Source of the DNA: Poecilobothrus nobilitatus
Taxonomy: Eukaryota > Arthropoda > Insecta > Diptera > Dolichopodidae
Direction of reading: 5' to 3'
Length of the DNA: 64,000 nucleotides
Assembly: GCA_947095535.1 (NCBI GenBank)
Contig: OX352774.1
Coordinates: 170,374,200-170,438,199, forward strand
Shown: piece after piece, positions 12,661 through 24,000 of the stretch
How the letters are laid out: every line of letters begins with the position of its first letter
Position numbering within the stretch: position 1 is the first letter of the stretch
Program-made: the position numbers and the translations under genes
The notes under the pieces: generated by a model
Seen by the model: the letters and a program-made list of their open reading frames with translations, nothing else
Database searches by the model: none
What the model was told of the DNA's origin: nothing

Positions 12661-14056
12661 TACCCGTACGATAGGATCGAGTATAATAAAATTACTCCTC
12701 CGTTTGTAACACCTCGAAATAAGCGAGCTAGATATACCTTCAAAGGTATGGATCGGATCAGAAAAAAATTCTAAGACTTTTGAGCCATGTCCGTCCGTCC
12801 GGACGATAGATAGATCTCACAAAAATATTAATTTTATTTTTAATAACTTTTTTTTGTAGCCCCACCCGTTACGGAGCTACAGCTCCCCAAAGGTTCAAAA
12901 AAGCTCTATATTTAAATTGTTATAGCACAAGTTGTATAAGGTATATCTTCATTTTGAAAACGCCAAACGATTACTACTTTCATTAGCTTTAAAAGTATAT
13001 ATACAATAAATATATATTTTTGGCATACGGTGTCTTAATTTACCGTTATGCAAAACTCAAATTTTGCTAAATTCTTTAACCCTTCCATCTTCTAAACGGT
13101 TAAAGTTGGAAACTTGAAATTTTGACAGAAGTTAGATCTTTGAAAATTAGTATGAGTCATTTCAGAAATTTTTTTTGTATCACCCCCCGTTTAGGAGCTG
13201 TAAGGGGTCAAAAACTGAAAATTTCCTATTTTTAAACACCTGTAACTTGAACACCTGTTAAAATTTTTTTGAAGTAATACACAAAAATTAAAGCTCCAAC
13301 ATTATACTTTTATTTCTGTTAACAACTTTTTTTAATAATATAGGGTTACTTTATAATTGACGAAAGTGTTACTTGATTTTTTCAAATTTTCTAACAAATT
13401 TCTTTAACGAATTTTTTTTGCATATTGTTTTACTCGATAATTTGAAATTGTTGAGGATATAATGCGTAGTACATAAAAATTTAAATAAATAAACAACATA
13501 ACGGTAGCTTGAAGAATTTTTATTTATATGATATTAATATATATACATACTTATATAATATCATGTTTATTTAGATATCGTATATGTCACTAGTGAATGA
13601 ATGATAAGAGTATAGATGAATATTATATAGCGCCGTATTTACATACATATATGTATTTTATTGTACTTATAAGAAATTATTCTGTCAATGGAATATTTAA
13701 ATATAATATAATATAATATAATATTTAAAATTATATTTACTGTTTTGTACTTAGTAAATTTAATATACATTTACCGCTTAGTATTAAATGGTACTATAGA
13801 ATATTTGAAAAAGTTTTGGATTGATAATCGTTATGTGGAAGGTTAGAATCTGCTTTTGAAGAATGTACATATAAACATGTAGTTTGAATATATGTACAAC
13901 CCATAGTTCTAGAAATTATAAAATTCACCCAAATTATTTTAAAATACTAAAATATTAAAAAAATAATATTGTAAGCAGAGTGACAGGCTGTGAACATACT
14001 AACGGTTCGTACGGGTATCTAAGAGTTGACAAAGTCAACTGTATTCTTCCTCGTTT
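12661..14056 (+). repeat. Non-coding repeat F1, copy A (with internal deletion)
   Basis: It starts TACCCGTACGATAGGATCG, continues with GTATAATAAAATTACTCC and GTTTGTAACACCTCG, and reaches a GTCCGTCCGTCCG tract near 12785. It ends at AACGGTTCGTACGGGTAT, then GAGTTGACAAAGTCAAC, and TATTCTTCCTCGTTT at 14056. Compared with the copies at 41538-44739 it lacks about 190 bp just after the GTCCG tract. No open frame of note exists, so this is a non-autonomous or structural repeat. The end carries a 7-bp stem, AGTTGAC/GTCAACT, with a 3-base loop. The 5' module is shared with family F2. I do not recognise a named family, although dispersed fly repeats with a GGGTATAATAAA start and GTCCG tracts are familiar. 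Confidence 0.85.
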
Positions 14057-14664
14057 GCATTTTGTTTTACTCGATAATTTGAAATTGTTGAGGATATAAT
14101 GCGTAGTACATAAAAATGTAAATAAATAAACAACATAACGGTTGTTGAAGAATTTTTATTTATATGATATTAATATATATACATACTTATATAATATCAT
14201 GTTTATTTACATATCGTATATGTCACTCATGAATGAATGATAAGAGTATAGATGTATATTATATAGCGCCGTATTTACATACATATATGTATTTTATTGT
14301 ACTTATAAGAAATTATTCTGTCAATGGAATATTTAAATATAATATAATATAATATCTAAAATTATATTTACTATTTTGTACTAAGTAAATTTAATATTAC
14401 TATAGAATATTTGAAAAAGTTTTGGATTGATAATCGTTATGTGAAAGGTTAGAATCTGCTTTTGAAGAATGTACACATAAACATATAGTTTGAATATATG
14501 TACAACCTATAGGTCCAGAAATTATAAAATTCACCCAAATTATTTTAAAATACTAAAATATTAAAAAAATAATATTGTGAGCAGAGTGACAGGCTGTGAA
14601 CATACTAACGGTTCGTACGGGTATCTAAGAGTTGACAAAGGCAACTGTATTCTTTCTCGTTTTT
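14057..14664 (+). repeat. Tandem second copy of the F1 3' part
   Basis: Directly after copy A, the sequence restarts at GCATTTTGTTTTACTCG, which corresponds to about 13420, and runs again to the F1 end (TTCTTTCTCGTTT). This gives two head-to-tail copies of the last 610-640 bp. The second copy differs by scattered substitutions and lacks the TACATTTACCGCTTAG segment present near 13770. Confidence 0.9.
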
Positions 14665-17600
14665 CCTGTTTTTAGTCAGTTTTTTAAGTAATACGATATG
14701 TCCTAACAGAATTAGGTTACAGAGAAAAAAGTTGAAAATAATTCACAGAATTTTAATCAACATTTTTGTTATATCTACTATAAATAAATTTATACTACAT
14801 GTTAATCAAACATAAAACTAAGAAATATATTAAGAATGCAAAAAAAAACAATTTAAAATATATAAGATGAAAATGCAAAAAGAAGACCTTGTTTTTGTTG
14901 ATGCTGATGTTCCTGGCATTGCGCTTTTTCAGATAAGTATTAATTATTATGTTAAAGATCCGGAAATCTATGTATTGTTTATGTATTTTAGCTTAATGCC
15001 ACCATGGTGTTGCAGGCTAATGAAATCAAGACAGTATGATGACTGAACAATTTTATTTCTTCTTCATTTTTACGAATTATACCATATTAATTAATTTTCT
15101 TTAATATTCTTCTATTATATTCTAAACCGAACGTTCAGCTTAAATTCCTAAAAATTCCGTATTTTACATGTTATCTGATCTCTTTCTTTTTGTTTTTTCT
15201 TTAAATTACACTTTCATCTTATATTTTAAAAAATGCTAATCATCAAAATTTAATAGCAAATAAAGGTAAACAAAAGTTTGTATATTTAATACATAATTGT
15301 CAAAGTTATACTATCGAAGCTATTGTCAAAGTTTGTAGACATAATTGAATGTGAACTGTCATAAATTATTTAAAATAAAACTTGGAAGTTTTTGACTTTT
15401 TTAATTTTAAATTAACGAATTGAAAAACGATCGTTTCAATTGAAAACTGTTTGTTTTGTAATTGTTGTAAAAAATTGTAGTTAATTTTATATAAACGCAA
15501 AAACTCTACTGTTACTCGCAGTAAGAAACTGCTATTGCTACTCAGAGTAGGAAACGAAACGCATTCCAATAGAAACAGCATACAAATAGCATACAAATGT
15601 TTATATTTTTATATAATAATTAAAAATGTTCAAAAAATCATCATCTACAATTTAATATAAATTCCATAAAACGAACCAACGAGTTCTGGTGACCCACATT
15701 TTATAAGAATAACATTACAAAACTTTTAACAGATATTAAAATAAATGAAAGTAAAATTTTAAATATTTTGCTTCAATCATGATTTCACCTGTTCCAAATT
15801 TTTATTTAGTTTATCATCTTTTCTTATTTTTATTGATTTTTTCTTTTGTTTTGTTTTTTTTTTGTTTTTATGGTGTTTTTAATTCTTAAAATATTTAACA
15901 CCTTTTAAAATACAAAAGCAAAAGTAAAAATAAAAAGAAAAAAGTAAAGAAGATAAGATTAACGACCTTTCAAAGTAAGTATCAGTATCCCCCTCTTATT
16001 GTTTATAGATTAAATACCTTCTATTTCATTTTTGCAAAATAACATTTCATTTTCTCTTTCCGTTTTTCTTTTTTTAAATACTATTCTTAGAAAATATTAT
16101 TAGGGTGCAATCAATTCATTAATTACTAGCACTATATGTTTTCTTTCTAAAATTTTCTCATTAGCATTTAAAGACAATTTATACGCAGATTTCAACCTAT
16201 AATCTCCGGTTGCCAATAACAGAAAAAAAAAAATTTCCAGGTGTGTTGGTGTTCGCGATTTTTTTTTTTTTGATAAGACAATAATAAGAAGACAAATTCA
16301 ACTAAATATGCTAATTTTTTTTATATATGTGGTGAATTTTCAGTAACTGGCAATAAAAAAATTTTTTCATATTTACCCTTTGATAAAACAAAGTAAAAAA
16401 TTCCTTGTCAAAAATTAAAATATAACAATTAATGAAGACAAAAATTGGCCATGTTACCTTATTTCTTTAATATAATATTAGTTTGAATTAATGTAAACGA
16501 AATATGTATGACTCCTCCACTTTCTAAGATATGTGATTTTTATTTTCTTATTTTATTCAAAAATTTTTTTTTACAAAATTTCTATAATATAATATAAAAA
16601 TGTTGACATGCTAAAATTGATAAGTTTGTATGTAAATCTTGGAATTATTTACCATCATTCTATTACCAGTATGTAAACAATTACACACCTCCATATTACA
16701 GTTAATTTTAGCAATTTAACACCTAAACTTATCATAAAAACTAATCATTTAAATGTTTAGATTTTATTTGGGTATAGTATAGAAAAAAAAAACTGTGATT
16801 TTCAGATTCCGAATATGGATATTGAGGTGAAGACGCTCTAATAATGATGAAGATTATAATTTTGCGATATGCGATGGCGTATGAATTCGTGCTCAGACAT
16901 TGCGTTTTTTGTTTTTTTTTTTTTTAAATCTTTCATTTATTCATTTTGTGATGGTTTTGTTTCAGTATTTATATTTTATAGTTAATTTAAGAATAATAAG
17001 AAAGATTTTTATTGATGAATTGAATGAGGTCGGACTGATGATGATGCGTGGTTGTTGTATAAAATTAAAATAAAAATTTTTTTTTTTTACAGAATTTAGT
17101 ACTGAAACACTGTAAAATTAAAACAGAAAGCAACAACAGGTATATTGGGAAGTTCTTTGTTTTTTATAAAAAAAACTGTCTCTGTTTTGTTTGTTTAAAG
17201 TTTAAATCATCACTTATCACATTTTATGTACAATGTTAATGCACAGAAAGACTTTCACCTTTTAAACGCGCGATTTTAGTTTTTTTTTTGTTTTGTTTTG
17301 TGTTTTTTTTTTTTTTATATCATCTTTTGGTTATTTGTTTTTTTGTCTCTTTATTGGAATTTAGAAAATTATTTTAATAATTTTTTGTTTTTTATTATCG
17401 AAAAATTATGATTCTTTTACACACATTTTATTAACCCAAGAAATTTGAAGTTAAAAGAGAATATTGATTAAAAGATTCCAGTTGCATTATAAATTATAAA
17501 TTATAATAAAAATGTTGTGTATTATCTTTTTGTAATAGATACTGAGGCATAAAAAAAATTAAATCAAATAAAGAAAATTAAAATGACATAAAAATCTTAA

Positions 17601-17722
17601 ATCATAAAAATAAAGGCATAATTAAATTTTTTGCTTTTTTTTTTAAATGTATTTTTAATTTACAAAATAAATTTTAGAATCAAGAGGCAAAATTCAAAAT
17701 TTAAACATAAATATTCGGAAAA
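14665..17722. other. Intergenic DNA, no firm gene
   Basis: Apart from the doubtful ORF at 14867-15046 I can support no coding sequence. Two less AT-rich patches are 16800-16910 and 17020-17140. In the second, AG at 17089-17090 and a GTATAT at about 17140 would bound a roughly 50-bp exon open in one frame. That is too little to call. Confidence 0.5.
14867..15046 (+). CDS. Unrecognised 59-codon ORF, doubtful
   Basis: The frame from ATG 14867 to TGA 15044-15046 uses a more GC-rich codon mix than the surroundings. It begins MKMQKEDLVFVDADVPGIAL and includes VKDPEIY and LMPPWCC. I do not recognise it. It lies 200 bp after the F1 copy, so it may be a transposon coding relic. The antisense strand is also fairly open, so even the strand is uncertain. 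TTTTTCAG at about 14925-14932 could act as a splice acceptor and split the frame. Confidence 0.25.
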   Translation: MKMQKEDLVFVDADVPGIALFQISINYYVKDPEIYVLFMYFSLMPPWCCRLMKSRQYDD

Positions 17723-18175
17723 ATGAAATCACATATTGAAAATAAAAAAAAACTAGGAAAAATTAATTTTAACTTTTCATTTAATAAATTTTGTAGAATT
17801 CATACTGAAAAAAATCTTAAAAAAATCAAACTTACATCAATTAAAAACTTAAAACGTTTTACAAAACAAAAAGAATTAGAAGCAAAAGTAATTTGGAGAG
17901 AAATGTTACCAATTCAAAAACTTCCTTTTCAAATTCCTGAAATTATAAAGAAAATATATCCTTCTTATGAAATTGTGATTTCAAATCATTGCAAAAAAAA
18001 ATCAATTAAACCAATTTTGAAATCATCATCCGGCCATTCATCTTCTAACAGTTTAAATAATAAAAAGTGTGAAACAAAACATGTACAATTTAATTTAAAT
18101 AAAACAAAAAAATGTTATTTTATGCAAAGACTTCCAACAATAAGTGCTAAAACAATGTCAAAATATTTAAAATAA
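17723..18175 (+). CDS. Hypothetical lysine-rich protein, 150 residues
   Basis: This intact open frame is far longer than other unassigned frames in the window, which reach at most 111 codons. At this AT content a 150-codon run without stop is unlikely by chance. The ATG has A at -3 (GGAAAAATGA) and is the first in the frame. The product is strongly basic and lysine-rich, with no signal peptide or membrane segment. Residues 53-79 (EAKVIWREMLPIQKLPFQIP and onward) form the least biased part. A serine-rich stretch (101-110) follows PILK (97-100), and KHVQF lies at 119-123. KHVQF fits the RVxF docking consensus for protein phosphatase 1, and PILK resembles the SILK co-motif except for its first residue. 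A phosphatase-regulator role is therefore a possibility, not a finding. AATAAA overlaps the stop (18174-18179). It could be a single-exon gene or one exon of a larger gene. Confidence 0.65.
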   Translation: MKSHIENKKKLGKINFNFSFNKFCRIHTEKNLKKIKLTSIKNLKRFTKQKELEAKVIWREMLPIQKLPFQIPEIIKKIYPSYEIVISNHCKKKSIKPILKSSSGHSSSNSLNNKKCETKHVQFNLNKTKKCYFMQRLPTISAKTMSKYLK

Positions 18176-18179
18176 TAAA

Positions 18180-20460
18180 TATTAGTTTTTTTGATTAAAA
18201 ATAATTTATACTGTCAGTAAATTATTATCTTAAGGACGTATTTTTTAATTAAATCTTTTATATTACTTAGCAAAAAAAAAAAATTAATATCATTTATCGT
18301 GTCATTATAAATATGCGTATGTATATATATTTGTAATTTGTAAAATTTCTCAAATTACAAATATATATTCCTTTACCTCAGCCTCTATTTGGGATATTCT
18401 TCAAATTCTGTCTTACCATAACATATTCTTCAATATTTTTTTTTTTAAGGTTTCTTTAAAGTTTTGGAAGTTCATATAAGGGAACTCTTAGAAGTTCGTG
18501 TAACAAATACAATCACTTATTGATAAGTTTTCTGTTACATAACTCAAGCAAGATACTATTTATATATTTAAAAAAAAAAAGTCTCCTGTTTGCAATTTTA
18601 GTTAAAATTGCGAATAACAATACATTTAAATTCCACATTTCTATAGTGAAATTCTTTCATTACCAATCAAAAATAAAAACATAAATTAATAAAATAATTT
18701 GAATCGATCATGAATAATTCAATTTTATCAAAATTACTAAAACATTTCATATGCAATCTAGTGCAATTTTCTTATATAATTATCACATTTTATTAAAAAA
18801 AAAAAGAAAAGTAAAAAAAATAAAATCTTTAAAACATGCTATGCTTCAATGACCCGGCAATACAACTAACATTAACAAATTTCAGTAATTTTTTTTTTTT
18901 TATAAAATTCCTTACTAACCATGCAACCTTTCTCTAATATTCCAAAAATTTCTATACAAAAGCAGTGATAAATACCAACAATAATTTTTTTTTTTTGTTT
19001 ATATTACGATCACTTTACATAACATATATGAATCGTGCTCGTACTGTAAATTAAACATTCCTAAAGAAATTGTTTTTCTATCAGTTGCAATCAAAATCAA
19101 TGTTACAAATATAACAGTAATGATACACTTTTCAACTGGTTGATCGTACGTTTTAAGATTTTTGTGATTCAAACAACCAGCAATTCTTTTCTAAAACCAA
19201 AATGACATTTGGGTTTTTTTAAAGAGTATTTAAAAAATAAAAACTTCTAAACGCTTTGAATACATCTTAAAAACTGAAAAACTCCTAAAACTCAATTATC
19301 ATTTCGGAAACTAAAATAATTTTTAACAAGGAATAATTTAGTACAGATATCTGTAAATATCATACCACTCTTCTGTAAATCTCACCATTCCCTCTAATAC
19401 TTTCATAAAATAAGCTTTACCTTTATAAAATACTGCAGTAAATTCAAGGTAAAACATTTGAAGTTTTTCATTTAAACGAAGTTAAAAAAAAAAAACAGAA
19501 AAAAACTCGAACAGAACAAAAAAATGTATTGCAATACAAGAAAAGAAATGACCATTTAAAAAAACACACCACATTTTCAATTATTTATTCACCATTTTAA
19601 ATAATTTTTGTTTTTTGTAACATTAAATTAAATTAAGCTGAAATAAAATTTTAATCAAATTACAACATATTCAACACACATTACATCTTCATTTATAAAG
19701 TTAATGAAAATTAATGCATATTATATACTTATGTATTCCCCACAATTTAAACTACCAAAACAAAAATAGTAACATATTATCAATACACACCATTCCATTC
19801 ATGAATGGTATAATAATTTTGCAGATGCTTTTAATCTTTTTGTTTTTTTTTTGTTAATTCTTTTATTTTTTTACTTACAAAATTCAATTTCAAAACGATT
19901 GCGGTTTCAGTTCTTCTCTGGACTTCGAAACGTTAGTTTGTTAAAAAAAAAAGTAAAATAAAAAACTATCTTACTGAAAATAGTAAGAAAAATATAACGG
20001 TAAAAAATAAAAAAAGATAAAACGCGAAATTGAAAATTTTTGAAATTTTTTTGTTTAAAGTTTCTCGCTTTAGTTTTTTATATATAATAACTTTTAATGT
20101 AGTTTATGATTTTTGTTATATGAATATTTGTATCGGGAACATATAACGGTAAATGCTATTAAAATATAAACTTTGGATATTTTTGAATGTTAAAGTGTAA
20201 AAGCGCTTTAAAAAGGAATTATAAAAATATAACAACAAATTAAGAAAAAAAAAATTAATAAAAATAAAAAAAAGGACTTATATTTTTCAGTTTTTGACAA
20301 TTTTCTGTCTTTTTCGTTTTATATTTAAGTTTTAAAGAGGAAATATTCATAATTGGGATTTATTCGTTTCTTTTCTGTTGAATTCAAAAAATTCGAAAAA
20401 AAATAAATAGTGATCATTATAGTTTTGATTTTATAATTAAATAAAAAAAAAAAACAAATT
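18180..20460. other. Intergenic DNA and presumed upstream region of the 20461 exon
   Basis: No coding sequence is seen. Upstream of the signal-peptide exon there is TTCAGTTTTTG near 20286, similar to an arthropod initiator. No TATA box stands at the right distance, so a promoter cannot be assigned. Confidence 0.4.
18323..18368. other. Perfect 18-bp inverted repeat with 10-base loop
   Basis: ATATATATTTGTAATTTG (18323-18340) is followed after 10 bases by its exact complement (18351-18368). It lies about 150 bp after the 150-codon ORF. It may be a 3' UTR structure or a short hairpin-type mobile element. The stem is almost all A/T and shorter than a usual microRNA precursor. Confidence 0.8.
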
Positions 20461-20547
20461 ATGAAATTATTTTTGGTATTAATTGGTACAATATGCCTAC
20501 TCAAAGGATCTACATCACAAGGATTTTTATCACCTTTTAATGATTTG
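20461..20547 (+). CDS. First coding exon of a secreted protein (signal peptide)
   Basis: ATG at 20461 opens a 29-codon frame beginning MKLFLVLIGTICLLKGSTSQ and then GFLSPFNDL. It has a charged start, a hydrophobic core of about 12 residues and small residues (GSTS) before a likely cleavage site near residue 19-20. It stops exactly at a good splice donor (TTG, then GTATGT at 20548). Frame end, hydrophobic profile and donor agree, which supports a real secreted-protein gene whose mature part lies in later exons. I could not identify those exons, so the family is unknown. The codon boundary is phase 0. If splicing does not occur, the frame ends after nine further codons. Confidence 0.55.
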
Positions 20548-20971
20548 GTATGTATTTTGAAAAATAATATGTAATAATTATTACAAAAAAAAAATAGAAG
20601 TTAAAAATAAAAAACAAAATAAAATTAAGATGCAATTAACTATATTTTTGCACTTACATTGTCCGCGGTAAAAATCAAAATTGTTTAACGAAATCAAAGG
20701 AAATTTTACAAGCAAAGCAAAAAAAAAAATTAATTTTAAAATCAGAAAAAAAAAACGATAAAATAAATATGAACTTTCTCCCACAAACTTGAAAGTATAA
20801 TGAACTGTGTAAATATTTTTGTTAAATTATTTTCTTTTTTTTTCTTTTTTTTGTGATATTTTTAATATTTTTTTTTTAATTTAAAAAAAAAAAAACAAAC
20901 TTACCTTTAATAACACATTCATAGCAATTACTGTTGTCAATGTAAAATGTTTAATAGTTAATGTTTTTTTT

Positions 20972-21030
20972 TTATAAACCATTTGGTGTACCATCATCTT
21001 TTTCCGCAAGTGAAAATTTTTGTTTTTTGT
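20972..21030 (-). CDS. Candidate 3'-terminal exon, paralogous to 29849-29903
   Basis: On the minus strand, after AG (21031-21032 on +), a frame reads KFSLAEKDDGTPNGL and stops at TAA (20972-20974). A second small candidate exon 9 kb away reads KVHYAPCGGHPIGL and stop. The two agree in K..., A at the fifth position and the P-x-G-L-stop ending, as expected for duplicated terminal exons. The acceptor here is weak and A-rich. A strong minus-strand donor (AAAG, then GTAAGT at 20904-20899) lies 65 bp past the stop, so the exon may be something else. I do not recognise the protein. Confidence 0.3.
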
Positions 21031-24000
21031 CTTATTTTTTTTTAAAGACATTGAAAGAAAAGAAAAACTTTTTAAAAAATATAAAACATACGAATGACCA
21101 ACAATAATTGAAGAAAATTATAAAATTACTAAATATATAATTAATAAAATATTGATTTAATTGGAAATTATATAGACATTATCTATGAAAGGTGTTGCTT
21201 TCTGTTTTGTTTTTTTTTTTTTTGTAGCAAAAGTGGCAATTTCCGGTGACAAAATTTTTGAAAAAAAAAAACAAAAAATGAATTTTATGTTTGAAGATTT
21301 TCGTTTTTCTTCATTTTTAATGCATGAGAAAAATGAAATGATTTAAACATTAAATATATTAAGATAAAATGAGATATGGTACCGTAAAAAAATTTCTAGT
21401 GAAAGTGAATGATTATGATATATTTAAAAACACAAAAAAAAAAAAATAAAGAGTATTTTATAATGATAATCATAAATTTTATAATTAATTTATAATCTAG
21501 ATTTTTTGAATTAATCACTCATTTTCTCGATGTTATCAGTTGCATATATATCTTAAATTTTCTAAATCAATACGTAAAGGTTAAAGCGATAATGTCAAAA
21601 GCTAAATCGTTAAACATATCCAGTTTAATTTGGTTGTATTAACTGTTCTCAGATATGATAATACTCTTTCATTAACCTTAATAATTGATCACTTAGTACC
21701 ATTTTAACTATACATACTTAAACTAAAAATTTTTACTTATATAATAACCTTTTAAAATTAAATCTGAATTATTTATACATATAAGTAGATATTATATGTA
21801 CAAACATGTATTTATAACCTAAAGAAAAGTAAAGAAAATCAATTTTAAACTACAATATATTTCTCTTCATTTTTTTTTCCATATAATTTAAATGAGACTT
21901 TTTATTATATAACGAATTAATCACTTGCATTAAATGACATATTGCATAAAAACTGAAATTGCATTTAAAATATAATCTTTTTACTTTTTTTTTTTTTGTG
22001 AAATGCATTTAAATATAATTGCATAATTATTGGTTAACGTCTCCAAAAATTAAAATTAATGAAAAATACTCAAAAATGGACATTAAAATGAAAAGTTATG
22101 ATGCGTTTAATTAATACACAAAAACTTTAAAGTATATATAAAATAATAATTACTTTAAATTATAACAAATTTTTAAAACTTTTTATGATCTCTATATATT
22201 TTTCACATTTAATTCATTAAAAAAAAAAAAAAGACAATAAAAATTTAATTGACAATAATTCGCTTTTAAGTCATTTCTATGTATAGTAATTTTAAATTAT
22301 TTGAATCCAAAATTTAATTTTGTAATATGTAATAATAAATTTTATTGTTTTTGCTACTTTTAAATGAAAATAATTAATGTAATAAAAAATTATCTTCAAA
22401 AAAAAAAAAAAAAAACTGAATGAAATTAATAAGACTAAAAATTAAATGGGCAACAAAATATATACAAATTTTAGTTTCCAAAACAAAAAAATTATTGATA
22501 CGCCCCTGAAAATTCTATTTAAAAAAAAAAAAGATATAAATTTCCTAATATTATATTTATATTTGACCCAATTTGTTTTTTTTTTTTTTTAAATTACTCT
22601 AATTCGATTATTTTTACTAATTTAAAGTACTTTTGGCATACCCTGAATCCCTTACAATTAGTTTAGCTCGATTGGGTATAGTTATTTCTTATAAATGGAA
22701 ATATAAAAAATTAAAAATTAAATAAACCAGTTACTTAAACATATTTGCAATCATTATTACTTGGATATTATAGACAAAAGTAACAAGCAAAATAAAAAAA
22801 AAAAATCATAACTATAAACAATAACTACTTTTAACTGATGATTACCTTTGTATAGCAATAGAAAAGCAATCATTACCTGTTCAAATGAGAATTTCCTTAA
22901 CTATTTTGTTGTTTTTTTTTTTTGTCATTCAATTTTTAGTTGATTGTTTTTCTTATTTTTTTTTTTTTTTTTTTGAAGTAAACTTAGGTAAATTTCGATT
23001 TTTATACAATAATTCGATTTTTATTTATTTTTTTTTTTTTGTAACTATCATCATTATCATCATCTCTATGTAATATTTTAAAATTACGTAAAAATAATTC
23101 GAGACTCGAATTGAAAAAAAAAAACCAACTGGTAAAATTTCAACTAACTGATATTAAAAACAAAGAAAAAATAAAAAAAATGAGCTTTTAGTTAGTTTTC
23201 TGCCAATTTTTTTTCTGTTTTTTTGTGCAATTTTTTATATATCGTTTTTTTTTTTTGGAAAATTCCACCGCCATATTTATTATCACAACAATAATCATAT
23301 ATATGTATACATATATGGATTTAATATTATATCATATCATATCATCATATTATATTAGTAACAATATAGTATTAGTTGGCACTAATATAAACAACTAAAA
23401 TTAATAACGATATTAAAGAAGATGCACTTCGTTTCAGGTTTATACATTTAAGGAAATTACAAAAAAAACAAGGCTCAAGTTTTTGATGATTTTATTAGTA
23501 AAAAAAGACAGACAAAAAAAAAATTTTTTTTTTGCTAAACCTAAAGTTTGGCGTGCTCTTTTGAACCATTGTAGTATCTATTAAATTGTTATAAATGTAT
23601 CTATTTTTTTTTATATTTTTATATATTATATTTCTTAATTTTAAAATTTCGATATTAGATGATTATTTTAGTGGAATCATTTAATTTTTTCTGGAAATTT
23701 ATTTTGTACACAATATTGTTTAATTAAAAAAATTAAATTATCCTATTTAGATTTGATTATATATTTTCTCAAAGTGATTATTTTCTCCCTCCCTTATATA
23801 TATTTGGCAGTGCGAATATATAAAATACTCTGTAAAGGCATGTCGAATTTTTACAGAACCTCTAACTATAAATCATTTTTTGCTATTTTATTGTTTTAGT
23901 GTATCTTATGTGCTACTCCTAACAATATCTATGCTTTACACTAAAACTAAAGGTATTTTATCTTTTAAGCCTTCCTGTAGTAATTTCATTTTATATGAAG

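Noticed and set aside
12661..14664. Helitron with a 3' hairpin
   Set aside because: The F1 tail has a small stem near its end, but no CTRR terminus follows and no TC start or AT target site can be shown.
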